DNA from: Alphaproteobacteria bacterium BRH_c36
GTDB taxonomy: Bacteria > Pseudomonadota > Alphaproteobacteria > Rhizobiales > Hyphomicrobiaceae
Direction of reading: 5' to 3'
NCBI GenBank assembly: GCA_001516065.1
Contig: LOEV01000075.1
Location: 19,051-83,050 of the forward strand
Length of the DNA stretch: 64,000 nucleotides
Notes under the pieces: model-generated
What the model was told of the DNA's origin: nothing
Seen by the model: the letters and a program-made list of their open reading frames with translations, nothing else
Database searches by the model: none
Shown: positions 1-10,641 of the stretch, piece by piece
How positions within the stretch are numbered: the first letter of the stretch is position 1
Layout of the letters: each line of letters begins with the position of its first letter
Made by a program: the position numbers and the translations under genes

Positions 1-15
1 GATGTCCGCGCAACG

Positions 16-282
16 ATGAAGAAGAAGCTCAACGAAGAGTTTCGCGACTACCACATCCTTGGCGCGTGTAATCCGCCGCTGGCACATCAAGCCCTACTTG
101 GCGAAGACAAGATTGGCACCATGCTGCCCTGCAACGTGATCGTACAGGCGACTGAGAGTGGCGGTTTCGAAGTTGCGGCAGTCGATCCAGTCGCCTCGAT
201 GCAGGCGGTTGGCAATCCGAAGCTCGAAGGCCTCGCCAGTGCCGTCCGAGATAAGCTCAAAGCAGTGATTGATGCTTTGTGA
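16..282 (+). CDS. DUF302-like protein, probably C-terminal part (gene may start upstream of the window)
   Basis: Motif reading of 'EFRDYHILGACNPPLAHQALLGEDKIGTMLPCNVIVQ', typical of DUF302. Confidence 0.75.
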   Translation: MKKKLNEEFRDYHILGACNPPLAHQALLGEDKIGTMLPCNVIVQATESGGFEVAAVDPVASMQAVGNPKLEGLASAVRDKLKAVIDAL

Positions 283-557
283 ATTCAAGAACCACAACGA
301 TCTGATTCTATGAGCAGTTCGCAATTCGACTTGATGGACGGTAGACGGGTCAAGAGCCAGCCGTCAAACGGCGTGTCTTCAACACAAGGACGAACCTTGC
401 CAGAACCCACTCGAAGAAGTTGCAAAAAATATTCTTGACCTTCCACTTGGTGGAGGCTGCAGACATCTAGGAGATTCAAAGCCCGACAAGAAGGGTTCGA
501 ACGGTCAAGTGCCAACAGCAATGCAGCAAGCGAATACACAATACCGGAAGAAGACCG

Positions 558-827
558 ATGAGACCATTTCTGGGACAATTGCTTTGCACTTGGGTTGCGG
601 TAGCCGGAGTCACGTCGCCGGTGCTAGCGAACGAAATTCCCTGGAGTGTTGGTGAATCACGCCAAGTCGGGTACGGGCACTGTGCGAAGGGTCCTTGCAT
701 GAAGCGCACGTGCTGGGCGGCGACCAAACCGCATCGGCATGTCGGTAACAAGATTGTTATTGACCGCATCGGACCGCCCGAATGTTGGGACAACAGCGGT
801 GTTTTCCACCAATCAGCACGGCATTAA
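558..827 (+). CDS. small secreted Cys-rich protein, 'CAKGPC' family copy 1
   Basis: N-terminal signal peptide; motif SRQVGYGHCAKGPCMKRTCWAxxKPHxH shared with ORFs at 40833 and 57488. Confidence 0.75.
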   Translation: MRPFLGQLLCTWVAVAGVTSPVLANEIPWSVGESRQVGYGHCAKGPCMKRTCWAATKPHRHVGNKIVIDRIGPPECWDNSGVFHQSARH

Positions 828-977
828 TCCAGTAACGTAAGGTGCTAAGGGTTACAGTTGGATCCTAATTGACGACTCACAATTGAGTAAATCAGTCATG
901 AGATTTAGCTTGACGTTCCAGTGGGTGTAACCTGCAAACTGAATCGAAGTGGACGGATCAGCCGTTCTGGAATTCTG

Positions 978-1427
978 ATGAAAAAGCGACTGCGCAAATA
1001 TCTGTCACTGGTGCTTTCCGCCGTCCTGATGTGGACGAGCGGACTCCATTCGGCGCGTGCGTGGATTGCAAGTTTGCCGTCAGAGCCAGTCTTGGCGCAA
1101 TCCCAAAACGCCATGGCACGGCCGGGCTCCACTGCCGATCAAGGGCGCCAACGCCACGCAATGACTGCTCCGCAGGACCGCAAATGCCTGCTTGTCTGCC
1201 TGGACGCATCCCCGCATCTTTATCTAGCTGCGCAGTTGACCCGTAGCGCAGCTTCGGAACCTTCAGCGCTTTATCCATTCCCGCCGAGCCCGACTGCGCA
1301 TTGGCATGAGAGGCGCGATCTGGTTTCGATCTATCAGGCGCCGCGAGGTCCCCCGCGAAGTCTGGTGATTTTGAGCAGCGAAAGCGCCCGCACCCTCCTC
1401 CTTCTGACTGCACGCTTCCGGATTTGA
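978..1427 (+). CDS. putative secreted hypothetical protein upstream of the MerR regulator
   Basis: ATG at 978 followed by KKR... and a hydrophobic signal-like segment. Confidence 0.4.
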   Translation: MKKRLRKYLSLVLSAVLMWTSGLHSARAWIASLPSEPVLAQSQNAMARPGSTADQGRQRHAMTAPQDRKCLLVCLDASPHLYLAAQLTRSAASEPSALYPFPPSPTAHWHERRDLVSIYQAPRGPPRSLVILSSESARTLLLLTARFRI

Positions 1428-1543
1428 TCCCTCCTCCAGCTGACGCCTGAAATCGCTAGCGTCAGCCCCACGTGCCGTGCGCGCAACTCTGCGAGCCGGT
1501 CGCACCACGCTGCATTTCTCACGCAGGCTGGAGGATGAGACCC

Positions 1544-1948
1544 ATGAATATAGGCGAAGCATCGGAAAAGACCGGGCTGCCCACAAAGACAATCCGCTAC
1601 TATGAGGACATCGGGCTTGTCATAGCCGATCGGCAGCCGAACGGCTATCGCGACTACTCTGCTGAACACATCATACGACTGTCGTTCCTGAAGCGCGCAC
1701 GCGAGTTCGGGTTCCCGGTAGAGGATTGCCGGAAGCTTTTGGGCCTCTACAGCGACGAGCAACGGCATACAAGTGAGGTGAAAGCCCTAGCGGCCCATCA
1801 TCTCGAGGAATTGCAGCTCAAGGCACAAGAGATCCAGGGCCTCGCAGAAACACTCAAGGGGCTCGTCGACGCCTGTTCGGGGCAAGACGATGACGATTGT
1901 CCAATCATCGCAGAACTAGCAGCCAAGCCAGCGGACACGAACGCCTAA
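1544..1948 (+). CDS. MerR-family (CueR-like) metal-responsive regulator
   Basis: MNIGEASEKTGLPTKTIRYYEDIGLV HTH and C-terminal Cys-containing metal-binding loop (CSGQDDDDC); start refined inside ORF 1472..1948. Confidence 0.85.
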   Translation: MNIGEASEKTGLPTKTIRYYEDIGLVIADRQPNGYRDYSAEHIIRLSFLKRAREFGFPVEDCRKLLGLYSDEQRHTSEVKALAAHHLEELQLKAQEIQGLAETLKGLVDACSGQDDDDCPIIAELAAKPADTNA

Positions 1949-2047
1949 CACGCGAAGTCGTGACTGCTTAAAAGCGACTTTGCCAAATCGAAACTAAACT
2001 GCGCGGCTTTCCTCGCCGACGCTCTGGCGATCATGAGGTTAACAACG

Positions 2048-3895
2048 ATGTGCAAGAATACCTGTAAGCACACGGATTCGAAAAAGAGCGGTCCGAACGG
2101 CCGACTGCTGCAAGTCTTGATGCTCTCATCAGCGCTCGTGGCGGGGCCCGTTGCACCAATTAAATTCGTCACAAGCCTGGAGTTTGACGGAGCATTGTCG
2201 CTGAAAAGTGGACTTGGCGACTTACTTGTTCCCTCCGCGATTGCTGCAGCAACAAAGGAGGACGGTGCGGTCAAATGGACCTGCCCGATGCATCCTCACT
2301 ACATCGCCGACAAGGCTGGTATCTGCCCTATCTGCGGGATGGATCTCGTCAAACTCAAAACCGGTAGCAGCGAGAGTAACGCGACGACAGGTCAACAGAG
2401 GGCGGCCATTACCGTCGCACCCGAAACGCTACAAACCATGGGCGTGCGTATTGGCAAAGCCGAACAATCGAGTTTCGGCCGCATCATCCGTAGTTACGGT
2501 CTGATCGCGGAGAACGAGCGCATGCAAAACGAAATGACGGCGCGCACCGAGGCCTGGATCGAGGATCTGCGGATTCGCGCCGTGGGCGATGAGGTCAAGA
2601 AAGGCGATCTTCTCTTCACGATGTATGCGCCTGAATTCATCGTGTCTCAGCGCGATTATCTGGACACCTTCAAGACCCGCAACCGAACGCGAATCGAATC
2701 CATCAAGACGCGTCTACGCGCCTTCGGGATGCAGGATAGCGTCATCGAAAAGCTTGAACGGTCGGGCGAGATAATGGAATTCGTGCCGTTCTACGCTGAG
2801 ATCGACGGCACCGTCGCGATGATCGAACTGCGGCCGGGGAGTTATGTAAAGCGCGGCACGATGCTGACGCGCATCCAGAACTATTCGCAGGTTTGGTTGA
2901 TGGCCTCCGTCGCCGAAAAGGACCTGACGTTCATCAAGCCGGGGACGCCTGCGCGTGTGACCTTTCCAAACATTCCGGGCCGTGAGGTCTTCGCCAAGGT
3001 AGAGTATGTTTATCCGACCGTAGACGCCAAAACCCGAACCGGGCAGGTTCGGCTGGTCATCGACAATGCGGAGGGCCAACTGAGGCCCGGCGCATACGCG
3101 GACGTGGCCTTCGAGGTAGAGGCCGAGCAGCGGCTTGCCGTGCCCTCCGAAGCCATCCTCAGAAGCGGAGGGGCCCGCTATGTTGTCACTTCGCTGGGCG
3201 GCGGGCGGTTCGAGCCGAGAGTCGTCAAGACCGGACTGACGGCCGGTCCCTGGACGGAGATCAGCGGCGAGATCGAAGCCGGCGACGACATTGTGGTATC
3301 CGGCCAGTTTATGATCGATTCGGAAAGTGCACTGCGCGAAAGTTTCAGGAAGCTTGAACAGCTGCAACTGCCACTTGCGCTTCTGAAACTCGATTCCGGC
3401 CAGCTCGCAATGATCGACCACATGGTCGATTCCGCGCTCTACCTGCATGAGGCACTGATCGACGGCTATGACGTCGAAGCAAAGAACCTCGATCCAGCAA
3501 TCGAGATCAAGACACTGCTGTGGCCGCAGTTCCAGCACTCGAAACTGGCGTTCGTCATGGAAGACGCCGTCAAGGCTCTCGAGAAAGGCAAGGCCGCTCA
3601 GACCGAAAGTGAAGTGCGAACGGCGTTGGCCGAACTCGTCGCGGCTCTTGAACCCTGGATGCGGGATGGAGCGCCGCAACACTACGCGGAGAAGAAGGTC
3701 GAAATGTACGTCGACGAGTCAAGCGGTCGGAAATGGCTGCAGATGGCCGGCCGTCCGCTCAATCCGTTTGGACGGGAAAATGCGGAACTGATGCCGTGGC
3801 CCGATCACAAGCCTCTCGCTGAAGCACTACCGAAGTCGGCTCCGACAGATGCCGAAACTGCCGCCCGCGCCGCGATGCCGGGACACAATCACTGA
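2048..3895 (+). CDS. cusB: RND efflux periplasmic adaptor, CusB-like, with N-terminal heavy-metal-binding domain
   Basis: WTCPMHPHYIADKAGICPICGMDLV heavy-metal-binding domain, HlyD-type adaptor body, followed by CusA-like gene. Confidence 0.88.
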   Translation: MCKNTCKHTDSKKSGPNGRLLQVLMLSSALVAGPVAPIKFVTSLEFDGALSLKSGLGDLLVPSAIAAATKEDGAVKWTCPMHPHYIADKAGICPICGMDLVKLKTGSSESNATTGQQRAAITVAPETLQTMGVRIGKAEQSSFGRIIRSYGLIAENERMQNEMTARTEAWIEDLRIRAVGDEVKKGDLLFTMYAPEFIVSQRDYLDTFKTRNRTRIESIKTRLRAFGMQDSVIEKLERSGEIMEFVPFYAEIDGTVAMIELRPGSYVKRGTMLTRIQNYSQVWLMASVAEKDLTFIKPGTPARVTFPNIPGREVFAKVEYVYPTVDAKTRTGQVRLVIDNAEGQLRPGAYADVAFEVEAEQRLAVPSEAILRSGGARYVVTSLGGGRFEPRVVKTGLTAGPWTEISGEIEAGDDIVVSGQFMIDSESALRESFRKLEQLQLPLALLKLDSGQLAMIDHMVDSALYLHEALIDGYDVEAKNLDPAIEIKTLLWPQFQHSKLAFVMEDAVKALEKGKAAQTESEVRTALAELVAALEPWMRDGAPQHYAEKKVEMYVDESSGRKWLQMAGRPLNPFGRENAELMPWPDHKPLAEALPKSAPTDAETAARAAMPGHNH

Positions 3896-3933
3896 CGTTG
3901 TCGCACAGGACATCGCAAATCGGGATACATCAT

Positions 3934-6900
3934 ATGTCAGGACACGACCTCGGCGCGGATCCAACAAAATCCAGCGTGGCAAAGATCATCGATTGGTCGG
4001 TGAAGAACCAAATGCTCGTCCTCGTGGGTGCGGTTGCGCTCATTGTCATGGGGTGGCTCGCGATCCAAAAGACACCCCTTGATGCGATTCCCGACCTGAC
4101 CGACACGCAAGTCATCATCAGGACAGAGTTTGCCGGGCAGTCGCCACAGATCGTCGAGGATCTCGTCACTTATCCACTTTCGACGAGACTTCTGGGGCTA
4201 CCCAAAACCAAGGCCGTGCGCGGTTTCTCCCTGTTTGGAACGAGTTTCGTCTACGTGATTTTCAAGGACGGCGTTGACCAGTATTGGGCCCGCTCGCGCG
4301 TCATCGAAGCGTTGTCATCGGCAACGGGCGCATTACCAGCAAATGCCACACCTGAGATCGGACCGGATGCGACAGGGGTGGGCTGGATCTATCAATATGC
4401 GCTCGTCGACAAGACCGGAACCCGGGATCTAGCCCAACTCAGAACGTTGCAGGACTGGTTTTTGAAGTTCGAGTTGGCCACGGTGCCTGGTGTCTCGGAG
4501 GTTGCCTCGGTCGGAGGCTTCGTCAAGGAATACCAGGTCCTCGTCGATCCGAACCGGCTACGCGCCTACAACATCCCGCTGTCACGGATCAATCAGGCCG
4601 TGCGCGCCGCGTCCAGTGAAGTTGGTGGCCGCGTTATTGAGCAGGCCGAGACCGAACTCATCATCCGCTCGACCGGATATATTGAAAACCTTCAGCAGCT
4701 CAAGGATGTCGTCGTCAGTTCCAGTAGTGGCACACCGGTACTGCTGTCGGACATCGCCAATGTGATCGAAGGCCCTGAGCTGCGCCGCGGCGTGACAGAG
4801 CTTAACGGTCAGGGCGAAGTCGTCAGCGGCATCGTCGTCATGCGTTCAGGAGAAAATGCGCTGACCGTGATTGACGCGGTCAAAAGGAAGATCGAAACAC
4901 TCCAGGCAGGCCTGCCGAAAGGGGTGGAGATTGTCACGGTCTATGATCGCGCGCCGCTGATCGAAGGAGCGGTCGAGTATCTCGCCACGAAGCTGATTGA
5001 AGAAGGCATCGTCGTCGCCCTGGTCTGCTTCATCTTTCTCCTCCATGTGCGCTCGGCGTTTGTGGCGATCATCACGTTGCCACTTGGCGTCTTGGCTGCC
5101 TTTATCGTAATGGGCGAACAGGGCATCACCGCCAACATCATGTCGCTTGGCGGCATCGCAATTGCCATCGGCGCGATGGTTGATGCCTCGATCGTCATGG
5201 TCGAGAACGCGCATCGCAAGCTCTCAATGATGCCATCCGAGGCAACGCCTGCCGAACGCCGGGAAGCCGTTTTGCTGGCCGCCAAAGAAGTCGGGCCCGG
5301 ATTGTTTTTCTCGCTGCTGATCATCACCGTGTCGTTCCTGCCTGTCTTTGCACTGACCGGGCAAAGCTACCGGCTTTTCGCACCGCTCGCGTTCACAAAG
5401 ACTTACGCCATGGGATTCGCCGCCATCCTGTCGGTCACACTCGTGCCCGTTCTCATGGTCTGGCTTGTGCGCGGGCGCGTGCTCAAGGAAATGCAAAACC
5501 CGATCAACTGGGCATTCGTTGCGGCCTACCGCCCACTCTTGCGACTGGCACTGAATGCCAGATGGTTGGTTGTTGTGCTGACGCTCGGCGCCGTCGGCTC
5601 GGTCGCCTACCCTTTGATGAAAACAGGTAGCGAATTTATGCCGGCGCTCTACGAGGGAGAGCTTCTCTACATGCCGACGACGTTGCCCGGCGTGTCCATC
5701 ACGAAGGCCAAGGAAATTCTCGCCACGACGAACCGGGTCGTGAAGACCTTGCCAGAGGTCGAGCGCGTGTTCGGCAAACTCGGACGCGCCGATAGCGCCA
5801 CCGACCCCGCTCCGATTTCGATGATCGAAACCTGGATCAAGCTCAAGCCGAAGTCGGAATGGCGCGCCGGTATGACGGCCAAGGAGCTTACTGCCGAACT
5901 TGACGCGATGACCAAGATGCCGGGGCTCGTGAACTCATGGGGTTACCCCATCAAGATCCGCATGGACATGATCTCGACAGGGATCCGCACGCCCATCGGG
6001 ATCAAGATCTCTGGCAACGATCTCAAGACCATCGAACGCGTTGCGCTCGCTGTTGAAGGTGCTGTCAAGGATGTGCCCGGCACACGCTCGGCATTTGCGG
6101 ACCGAGTGCAGGGCGGCAAGTATATCGAGATCCGCCCCGATCGAAGAGAGCTTGCCCGTCGCAATATCGACCTCGCCGTGTTCCAGACAGTCATACAGAC
6201 CGCGCTTGGCGGCATGAAGCTTGCCGAAAGCGTGCAGGGCCGTGAGCGCTACGACATCATCCTGCGCTACGACCGGCCGTTCCGTGAATCAATTGATCAA
6301 CTCGGCGACATCCTCGTGCCGACACCTCAGGGACAGCACATCCCGCTCGCTGAATTGGCAGATATCGTCTTCGTCGATGGACCGCCATTGATCCGCTCGG
6401 AAAACGCTCGCCTAACTGGATGGGTTTTCGTTGATATCGCCGATCGCGACATCGGTGGTTACGTTTCCGAAGCCCAGCAAAAGATCGCGCAATCGGTAGA
6501 CCTCCCGCCCGGATATGCGATCACCTGGTCGGGCCAGTTCGAGCAGCTGCAGGAAGCCAACAAACGCCTTTCGGTCGCGATACCTACTGCGGTTCTCATC
6601 ATCTTCGTTCTGCTGATGCTGCATTTTAGCAAACTGGATCGCACCATCATGATCATGATGTCGCTGCCATTCGGTCTCATTGGCGGATTATGGGCGGTCT
6701 ATCTGGCCGGATACAACATGTCGGTTGCCGTGGCCGTCGGGTTCATTGCTCTCGGCGGTATCGCAGTGGAAACGGCTGTCGTCATGCTGCTCTATATCGA
6801 CCAGCAGGTTCGAGAGCATCCGCCCAACACGTTCGAAGAATTGCGTGAGTCGGTGATGGCAGGAGCTGCCCTGCGCGTGCGACCCAAACTGATGACGGTC

Positions 6901-7122
6901 CTCGTTATCGTTGCGGGTCTCGCGCCGATCTTCTTCACCGAGGGCCTTGGTTCAGACGTTATGCGTCGCATCGCCCTCCCGATGCTTGGTGGAATGGCCT
7001 CGACGACCGTCCTGACCCTAATCGTCATCCCGGTCATGTATTTGATTTGGGAGGGGCGACGTTATCGCAGTCGGAAAACGCCAGAGTTGGAGCCGACAGA
7101 CGTTCCCGCGCCGGCGGAGTGA
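3934..7122 (+). CDS. cusA: heavy-metal efflux RND transporter, CusA/CzcA family
   Basis: About 1060 aa RND protein with HME-type motifs (DAIPDLTDTQVIIRTEFAGQSPQIVEDLVTYPL); follows cusB. Confidence 0.92.
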   Translation: MSGHDLGADPTKSSVAKIIDWSVKNQMLVLVGAVALIVMGWLAIQKTPLDAIPDLTDTQVIIRTEFAGQSPQIVEDLVTYPLSTRLLGLPKTKAVRGFSLFGTSFVYVIFKDGVDQYWARSRVIEALSSATGALPANATPEIGPDATGVGWIYQYALVDKTGTRDLAQLRTLQDWFLKFELATVPGVSEVASVGGFVKEYQVLVDPNRLRAYNIPLSRINQAVRAASSEVGGRVIEQAETELIIRSTGYIENLQQLKDVVVSSSSGTPVLLSDIANVIEGPELRRGVTELNGQGEVVSGIVVMRSGENALTVIDAVKRKIETLQAGLPKGVEIVTVYDRAPLIEGAVEYLATKLIEEGIVVALVCFIFLLHVRSAFVAIITLPLGVLAAFIVMGEQGITANIMSLGGIAIAIGAMVDASIVMVENAHRKLSMMPSEATPAERREAVLLAAKEVGPGLFFSLLIITVSFLPVFALTGQSYRLFAPLAFTKTYAMGFAAILSVTLVPVLMVWLVRGRVLKEMQNPINWAFVAAYRPLLRLALNARWLVVVLTLGAVGSVAYPLMKTGSEFMPALYEGELLYMPTTLPGVSITKAKEILATTNRVVKTLPEVERVFGKLGRADSATDPAPISMIETWIKLKPKSEWRAGMTAKELTAELDAMTKMPGLVNSWGYPIKIRMDMISTGIRTPIGIKISGNDLKTIERVALAVEGAVKDVPGTRSAFADRVQGGKYIEIRPDRRELARRNIDLAVFQTVIQTALGGMKLAESVQGRERYDIILRYDRPFRESIDQLGDILVPTPQGQHIPLAELADIVFVDGPPLIRSENARLTGWVFVDIADRDIGGYVSEAQQKIAQSVDLPPGYAITWSGQFEQLQEANKRLSVAIPTAVLIIFVLLMLHFSKLDRTIMIMMSLPFGLIGGLWAVYLAGYNMSVAVAVGFIALGGIAVETAVVMLLYIDQQVREHPPNTFEELRESVMAGAALRVRPKLMTVLVIVAGLAPIFFTEGLGSDVMRRIALPMLGGMASTTVLTLIVIPVMYLIWEGRRYRSRKTPELEPTDVPAPAE

Positions 7123-7255
7123 TGAGAGACAAAAATGGAAATCAGTTTGGACCGACGGGTTGCCTCGCATAAAGGCCCAGACCGTCCGGGACCAAAAGCC
7201 CCAGCCACTTGGCGGGACAAATCAACAGAAATCCTCCAAAGGACAGGAAATCGAT

Positions 7256-7633
7256 ATGAGAACTCTAATGATGTCGGCAATCGCCGCCGTCGTACTTGCG
7301 ATGCCCGCAATGGCCGAGGAAAAAGCCATGGACCACGGCAAATTGGCAGGTCAAAAGATGATGGATCATTCCAAAATGGACCACGGGCCGATGGCCAAGC
7401 CTGTCGAAGCCAGCGGCGTCGGCGTGATCAATTCTGTCGATAGGGAAAAAGGCACGATCAACATCACGCACGAGCCTATGCCGGAGCTTGGCTGGCCAAC
7501 AATGACCATGGACATGCCCGTTACAAAACGCGTTGATCTTGGTGCCGTCAAGCCCGGCGATCAGGTCGACTTCAAGGTCAAGCTCGGCCGCGACAAGCAA
7601 TACCGCGTGATGGAGATGGAAGCGGTGAAGTGA
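7256..7633 (+). CDS. cusF: periplasmic copper-binding protein, CusF-like
   Basis: Signal peptide; CusF-like fold motif 'INITHEPMPELGWPTMTMDMPV'; follows cusBA. Confidence 0.88.
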   Translation: MRTLMMSAIAAVVLAMPAMAEEKAMDHGKLAGQKMMDHSKMDHGPMAKPVEASGVGVINSVDREKGTINITHEPMPELGWPTMTMDMPVTKRVDLGAVKPGDQVDFKVKLGRDKQYRVMEMEAVK

Positions 7634-7883
7634 AGGCCAATTACGGCAGCGCGTGCTGGCATCAGTCCGCGTCTGCTGGGCGATGACTTCTGCACTTGTG
7701 CTCGTCGCGTCAGCAGGCAACCTGACGATGGCTGCTTTTCCCTGAGAATGGACGCCGCTGAACAAGGTTGTCCCACAATCGTTATAATGGAGATAATGTA
7801 TTATTCCCTCACCAGCAAGAAAGCCAGCGCTCTCTCGCCGGCTTTGGCCGTCTCCCTTACCTTCACGGTAATGCTGTTTGAAA

Positions 7884-8024
7884 GATCCCTCCTATGTTCC
7901 GCTGCCCATGACGCGTGACGATATTGGCGACTATCTGGGGCTCAATACGAACACCGTTAGTAGGGCGCTCTCCAAATTACGCTGTGCTGGAATAATAGAC
8001 ATCGACGGTATCAGCGGCGTCTGA
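7884..8024 (+). pseudogene. 3' remnant of a Crp/Fnr (FixK-like) regulator
   Basis: Frame reads DPSYVPLPMTRDDIGDYLGLNTNTVSRALSKLRCAGIIDIDGISGV*, the conserved Fnr/FixK HTH end; no upstream sensor domain. Confidence 0.7.
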
Positions 8025-8370
8025 ATCAAGGACATAGCGCTACTGACTGAACGCACGCCACTCTCAGACAAGTTGATCGCATTTTATTGCGGGAAGTTCA
8101 GTGGAACTTGGTGCAAGAAACTTATTGAGTGGCCGGGTGCCACAGACCAGAGATGTTGTCCATTCACGAGCAAAGGCGCGGATAAATAGCTTCTCATTGT
8201 GGCCGGCTGAAAATACAGAATTTGTCAGTCCTTGGCCGTTGTCTCCTTCGCCCCCAAGGAGGCTCCGACGATAAGCGGAGTCTGACAGCGGGTAACGTCG
8301 GTGCACGCCCTGATCACCTTCGGGTCAGGTGCAGGAATCGGGACCGCTGGCCGCACTCCCGCTCTAACCC

Positions 8371-9932
8371 GTGGTTGTGTGAAAACACCAAATCAGATTC
8401 CATTTCCTGCAACATTGCGGGAGGCGACAAATGGGCAGGTTCATCGAAGGCAAAGTCCGCGGGCAGCTGTCACTATTGCCGACGAGCCTTGACGACTATG
8501 TCGAGGAAGACAACCCCGTTCGCGTCATCGACGTCTTCATCGAAGAACTCGATCTCGGCGCACTGGGGTTCGACGGTGTTGTGCCGGCTTCGACGGGGCG
8601 GCCAGGATATCATCCCTCAACACTTTTGAAGCTCTATCTCTACGGTTACCTCAATCGCGTCCAATCCAGTCGGCGGTTGGAGCGCGAGGCCAATCGCAAT
8701 GTCGAAGTTATGTGGCTGACGGGACGCCTCGCGCCCGACTTCAAGACGATCGCTGACTTCCGCAGAGACAACGGCACGGCAATCCAAGCTGTCTGCACAA
8801 AGTTCGTCCATATCTGCGCCGACCTTGGCCTGTTCCGCCACGCCGTTGCGGCCATCGATGGAGCCAAATTCAAGGCCGTCAACTCGCGAGATCGCAATTT
8901 CACGCGTGGCAAACTCAAACGTCGGATGGAGCAGATTACTGCGAGCATCGGGCGCTATCTGGAAGCAATCGATGCGGCCGACTTACAGGAAGGTGAACGC
9001 GCTGAAGAAAAGGTCACGCGCCTCGTGGATAGGGTTGCTGCGATGCGTACCAGATTGGCCGAACTTCGAGACCTCGAGCAACAAGTCCGCGAAGCCCCCA
9101 ATAAGCAGATTTCCCTAACCGATCCTGACTCGCGGGCAATGGCCACGAACATGCGGGGTGCGAGCATCGTCGGATACAACGTGCAAGCCGCTGTCGATAC
9201 AGAACATCACCTCATCGTGGCACATGAGGTGACCAATGTTGTCGTCGACCGGACTCTCCTGGCTCCCATGGCAGCCAAGGCCAAAAGTGCAATGCGAACA
9301 GAGACAATCGAAGCGTTCGCGGATCGTGGCTACTTCAGTGGCGAGCAACTGCTCGCGTGCGAAAAGATCGGTGTAACGCCGTTCGTGCCTAAGCCGCGGA
9401 CTTCGAACGCGAGGGTCGCAGGAAGGTTCGACAAGGAAGATTTCGATTATCTAGTTGAGAAGGACATGTATCGCTGTCCCGCCGGCGAGTTGCTGCCGTT
9501 CCGAATGACAAGCATGGAAGGCAATCAGACTTTCCGCATTTACTGGTCGAGCAATTGCGCCGATTGCAAACTGAAGACACGTTGTACACCAAGCAAAGAA
9601 CGTCGTGTCCGTCGATGGGAGCACGAACACGTCGTCGATGCGACACGCCGTAGACTAGATGCGCATCCCGACGCAATGATTGTTCGACGGCGAACAGTTG
9701 AGCACCCATTCGGCACTCTGAAAGCATGGATGGGCCACACGCACTTTCTTACGAAGGGCATCGAGAATGTGAGCACCGAAATGAGTCTCAACGTGCTGGC
9801 CTATAATATGAAGCGGATGATCTCGATGCTCGGTGTTAAGCCGCTCATCGCAACAATCAGGGCCTGAGACGAAAAGGTGGCGCCACCGATCTCGGTAATA
9901 TTGTCGTAGCGTGCCGGTTTTCACACGGCCAC
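8371..9932 (+). mobile_element. IS1182-family insertion sequence
   Basis: Imperfect terminal repeats GTGGTTGTGTGAAAAC (8371-8386) and GTTTTCACACGGCCAC (9917-9932), apparent ACCC duplication at 8367-8370 and 9933-9936, IS1182-type transposase inside. Confidence 0.8.
8431..9867 (+). CDS. IS1182-family transposase
   Basis: GRFIEGKVRGQLSLLPTSLDDYVEEDNPVRVIDVFIEELD... characteristic N-terminus and DDE-type body. Confidence 0.9.
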   Translation: MGRFIEGKVRGQLSLLPTSLDDYVEEDNPVRVIDVFIEELDLGALGFDGVVPASTGRPGYHPSTLLKLYLYGYLNRVQSSRRLEREANRNVEVMWLTGRLAPDFKTIADFRRDNGTAIQAVCTKFVHICADLGLFRHAVAAIDGAKFKAVNSRDRNFTRGKLKRRMEQITASIGRYLEAIDAADLQEGERAEEKVTRLVDRVAAMRTRLAELRDLEQQVREAPNKQISLTDPDSRAMATNMRGASIVGYNVQAAVDTEHHLIVAHEVTNVVVDRTLLAPMAAKAKSAMRTETIEAFADRGYFSGEQLLACEKIGVTPFVPKPRTSNARVAGRFDKEDFDYLVEKDMYRCPAGELLPFRMTSMEGNQTFRIYWSSNCADCKLKTRCTPSKERRVRRWEHEHVVDATRRRLDAHPDAMIVRRRTVEHPFGTLKAWMGHTHFLTKGIENVSTEMSLNVLAYNMKRMISMLGVKPLIATIRA

Positions 9933-10128
9933 ACCCAATACCGACCGTCATCGACACGAAGCGTGAACGGGGACGCGATACCCCCAAGACCGTCCGTTAT
10001 GCCGCGTTGCAACGAAACGTCGGTCAGGGCGACTTGCAGACACTTGTCGTTTTCCAGCAGACCCCCCACTTCGAATTGTGAAGCATTCTCCAGCGGCATT
10101 TCCAAGTGAGCTATCAAGGAGGTTCGTG

Positions 10129-10461
10129 ATGAACAGATTTCTGGGCATTTTGCTTGTGGGGATAGGCGTGGCGTCATCGCCTTATCGAGCTATGGCGCAA
10201 GCAAGCCCGGAAGGGGGCCCCTGGCACATGATGCATGATTGGGGAGGCGGCTGGGGTATGATCTTGGGACCGCTTTACATGGTCGCGTGGTTGGCAATTC
10301 TAGTGGCGGTGATCTTGTTCATGATCCGCTGGATGGGAATCGTAAGTCCTGGTGCTAGCGCCCCGACCCGCACCGCGCGCGATATCCTCGACGAACGCTT
10401 CGCAAGAGGTGAAATCGACCAAGACGAATATGAAAAGCGGTGCAGAGCCCTAAATACTTAA
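10129..10461 (+). CDS. SHOCT-domain membrane protein (copy 1)
   Basis: TM segment plus C-terminal DILDERFARGEIDQDEYEKR (SHOCT). Confidence 0.82.
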   Translation: MNRFLGILLVGIGVASSPYRAMAQASPEGGPWHMMHDWGGGWGMILGPLYMVAWLAILVAVILFMIRWMGIVSPGASAPTRTARDILDERFARGEIDQDEYEKRCRALNT

Positions 10462-10641
10462 CTTCCGATCTCCTTGCATGATTCTCACTTGCGTCCCGCA
10501 GCCCGGCAATGCATTTCGGTCATGTGTGTTCGACGCCCGCGTCTAACCCTCCCGAGCTGCACTAACCATATTACGGCTGCAGCGCTTTGGAACCAGACGC
10601 TCACAGAATGTCTCATGGACGCTCCGATGATCCAGGCATGC

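Noticed and set aside
2714-3682. 322-aa minus-strand ORF
   Set aside because: Entirely antisense to cusB; product of high-GC codon bias.
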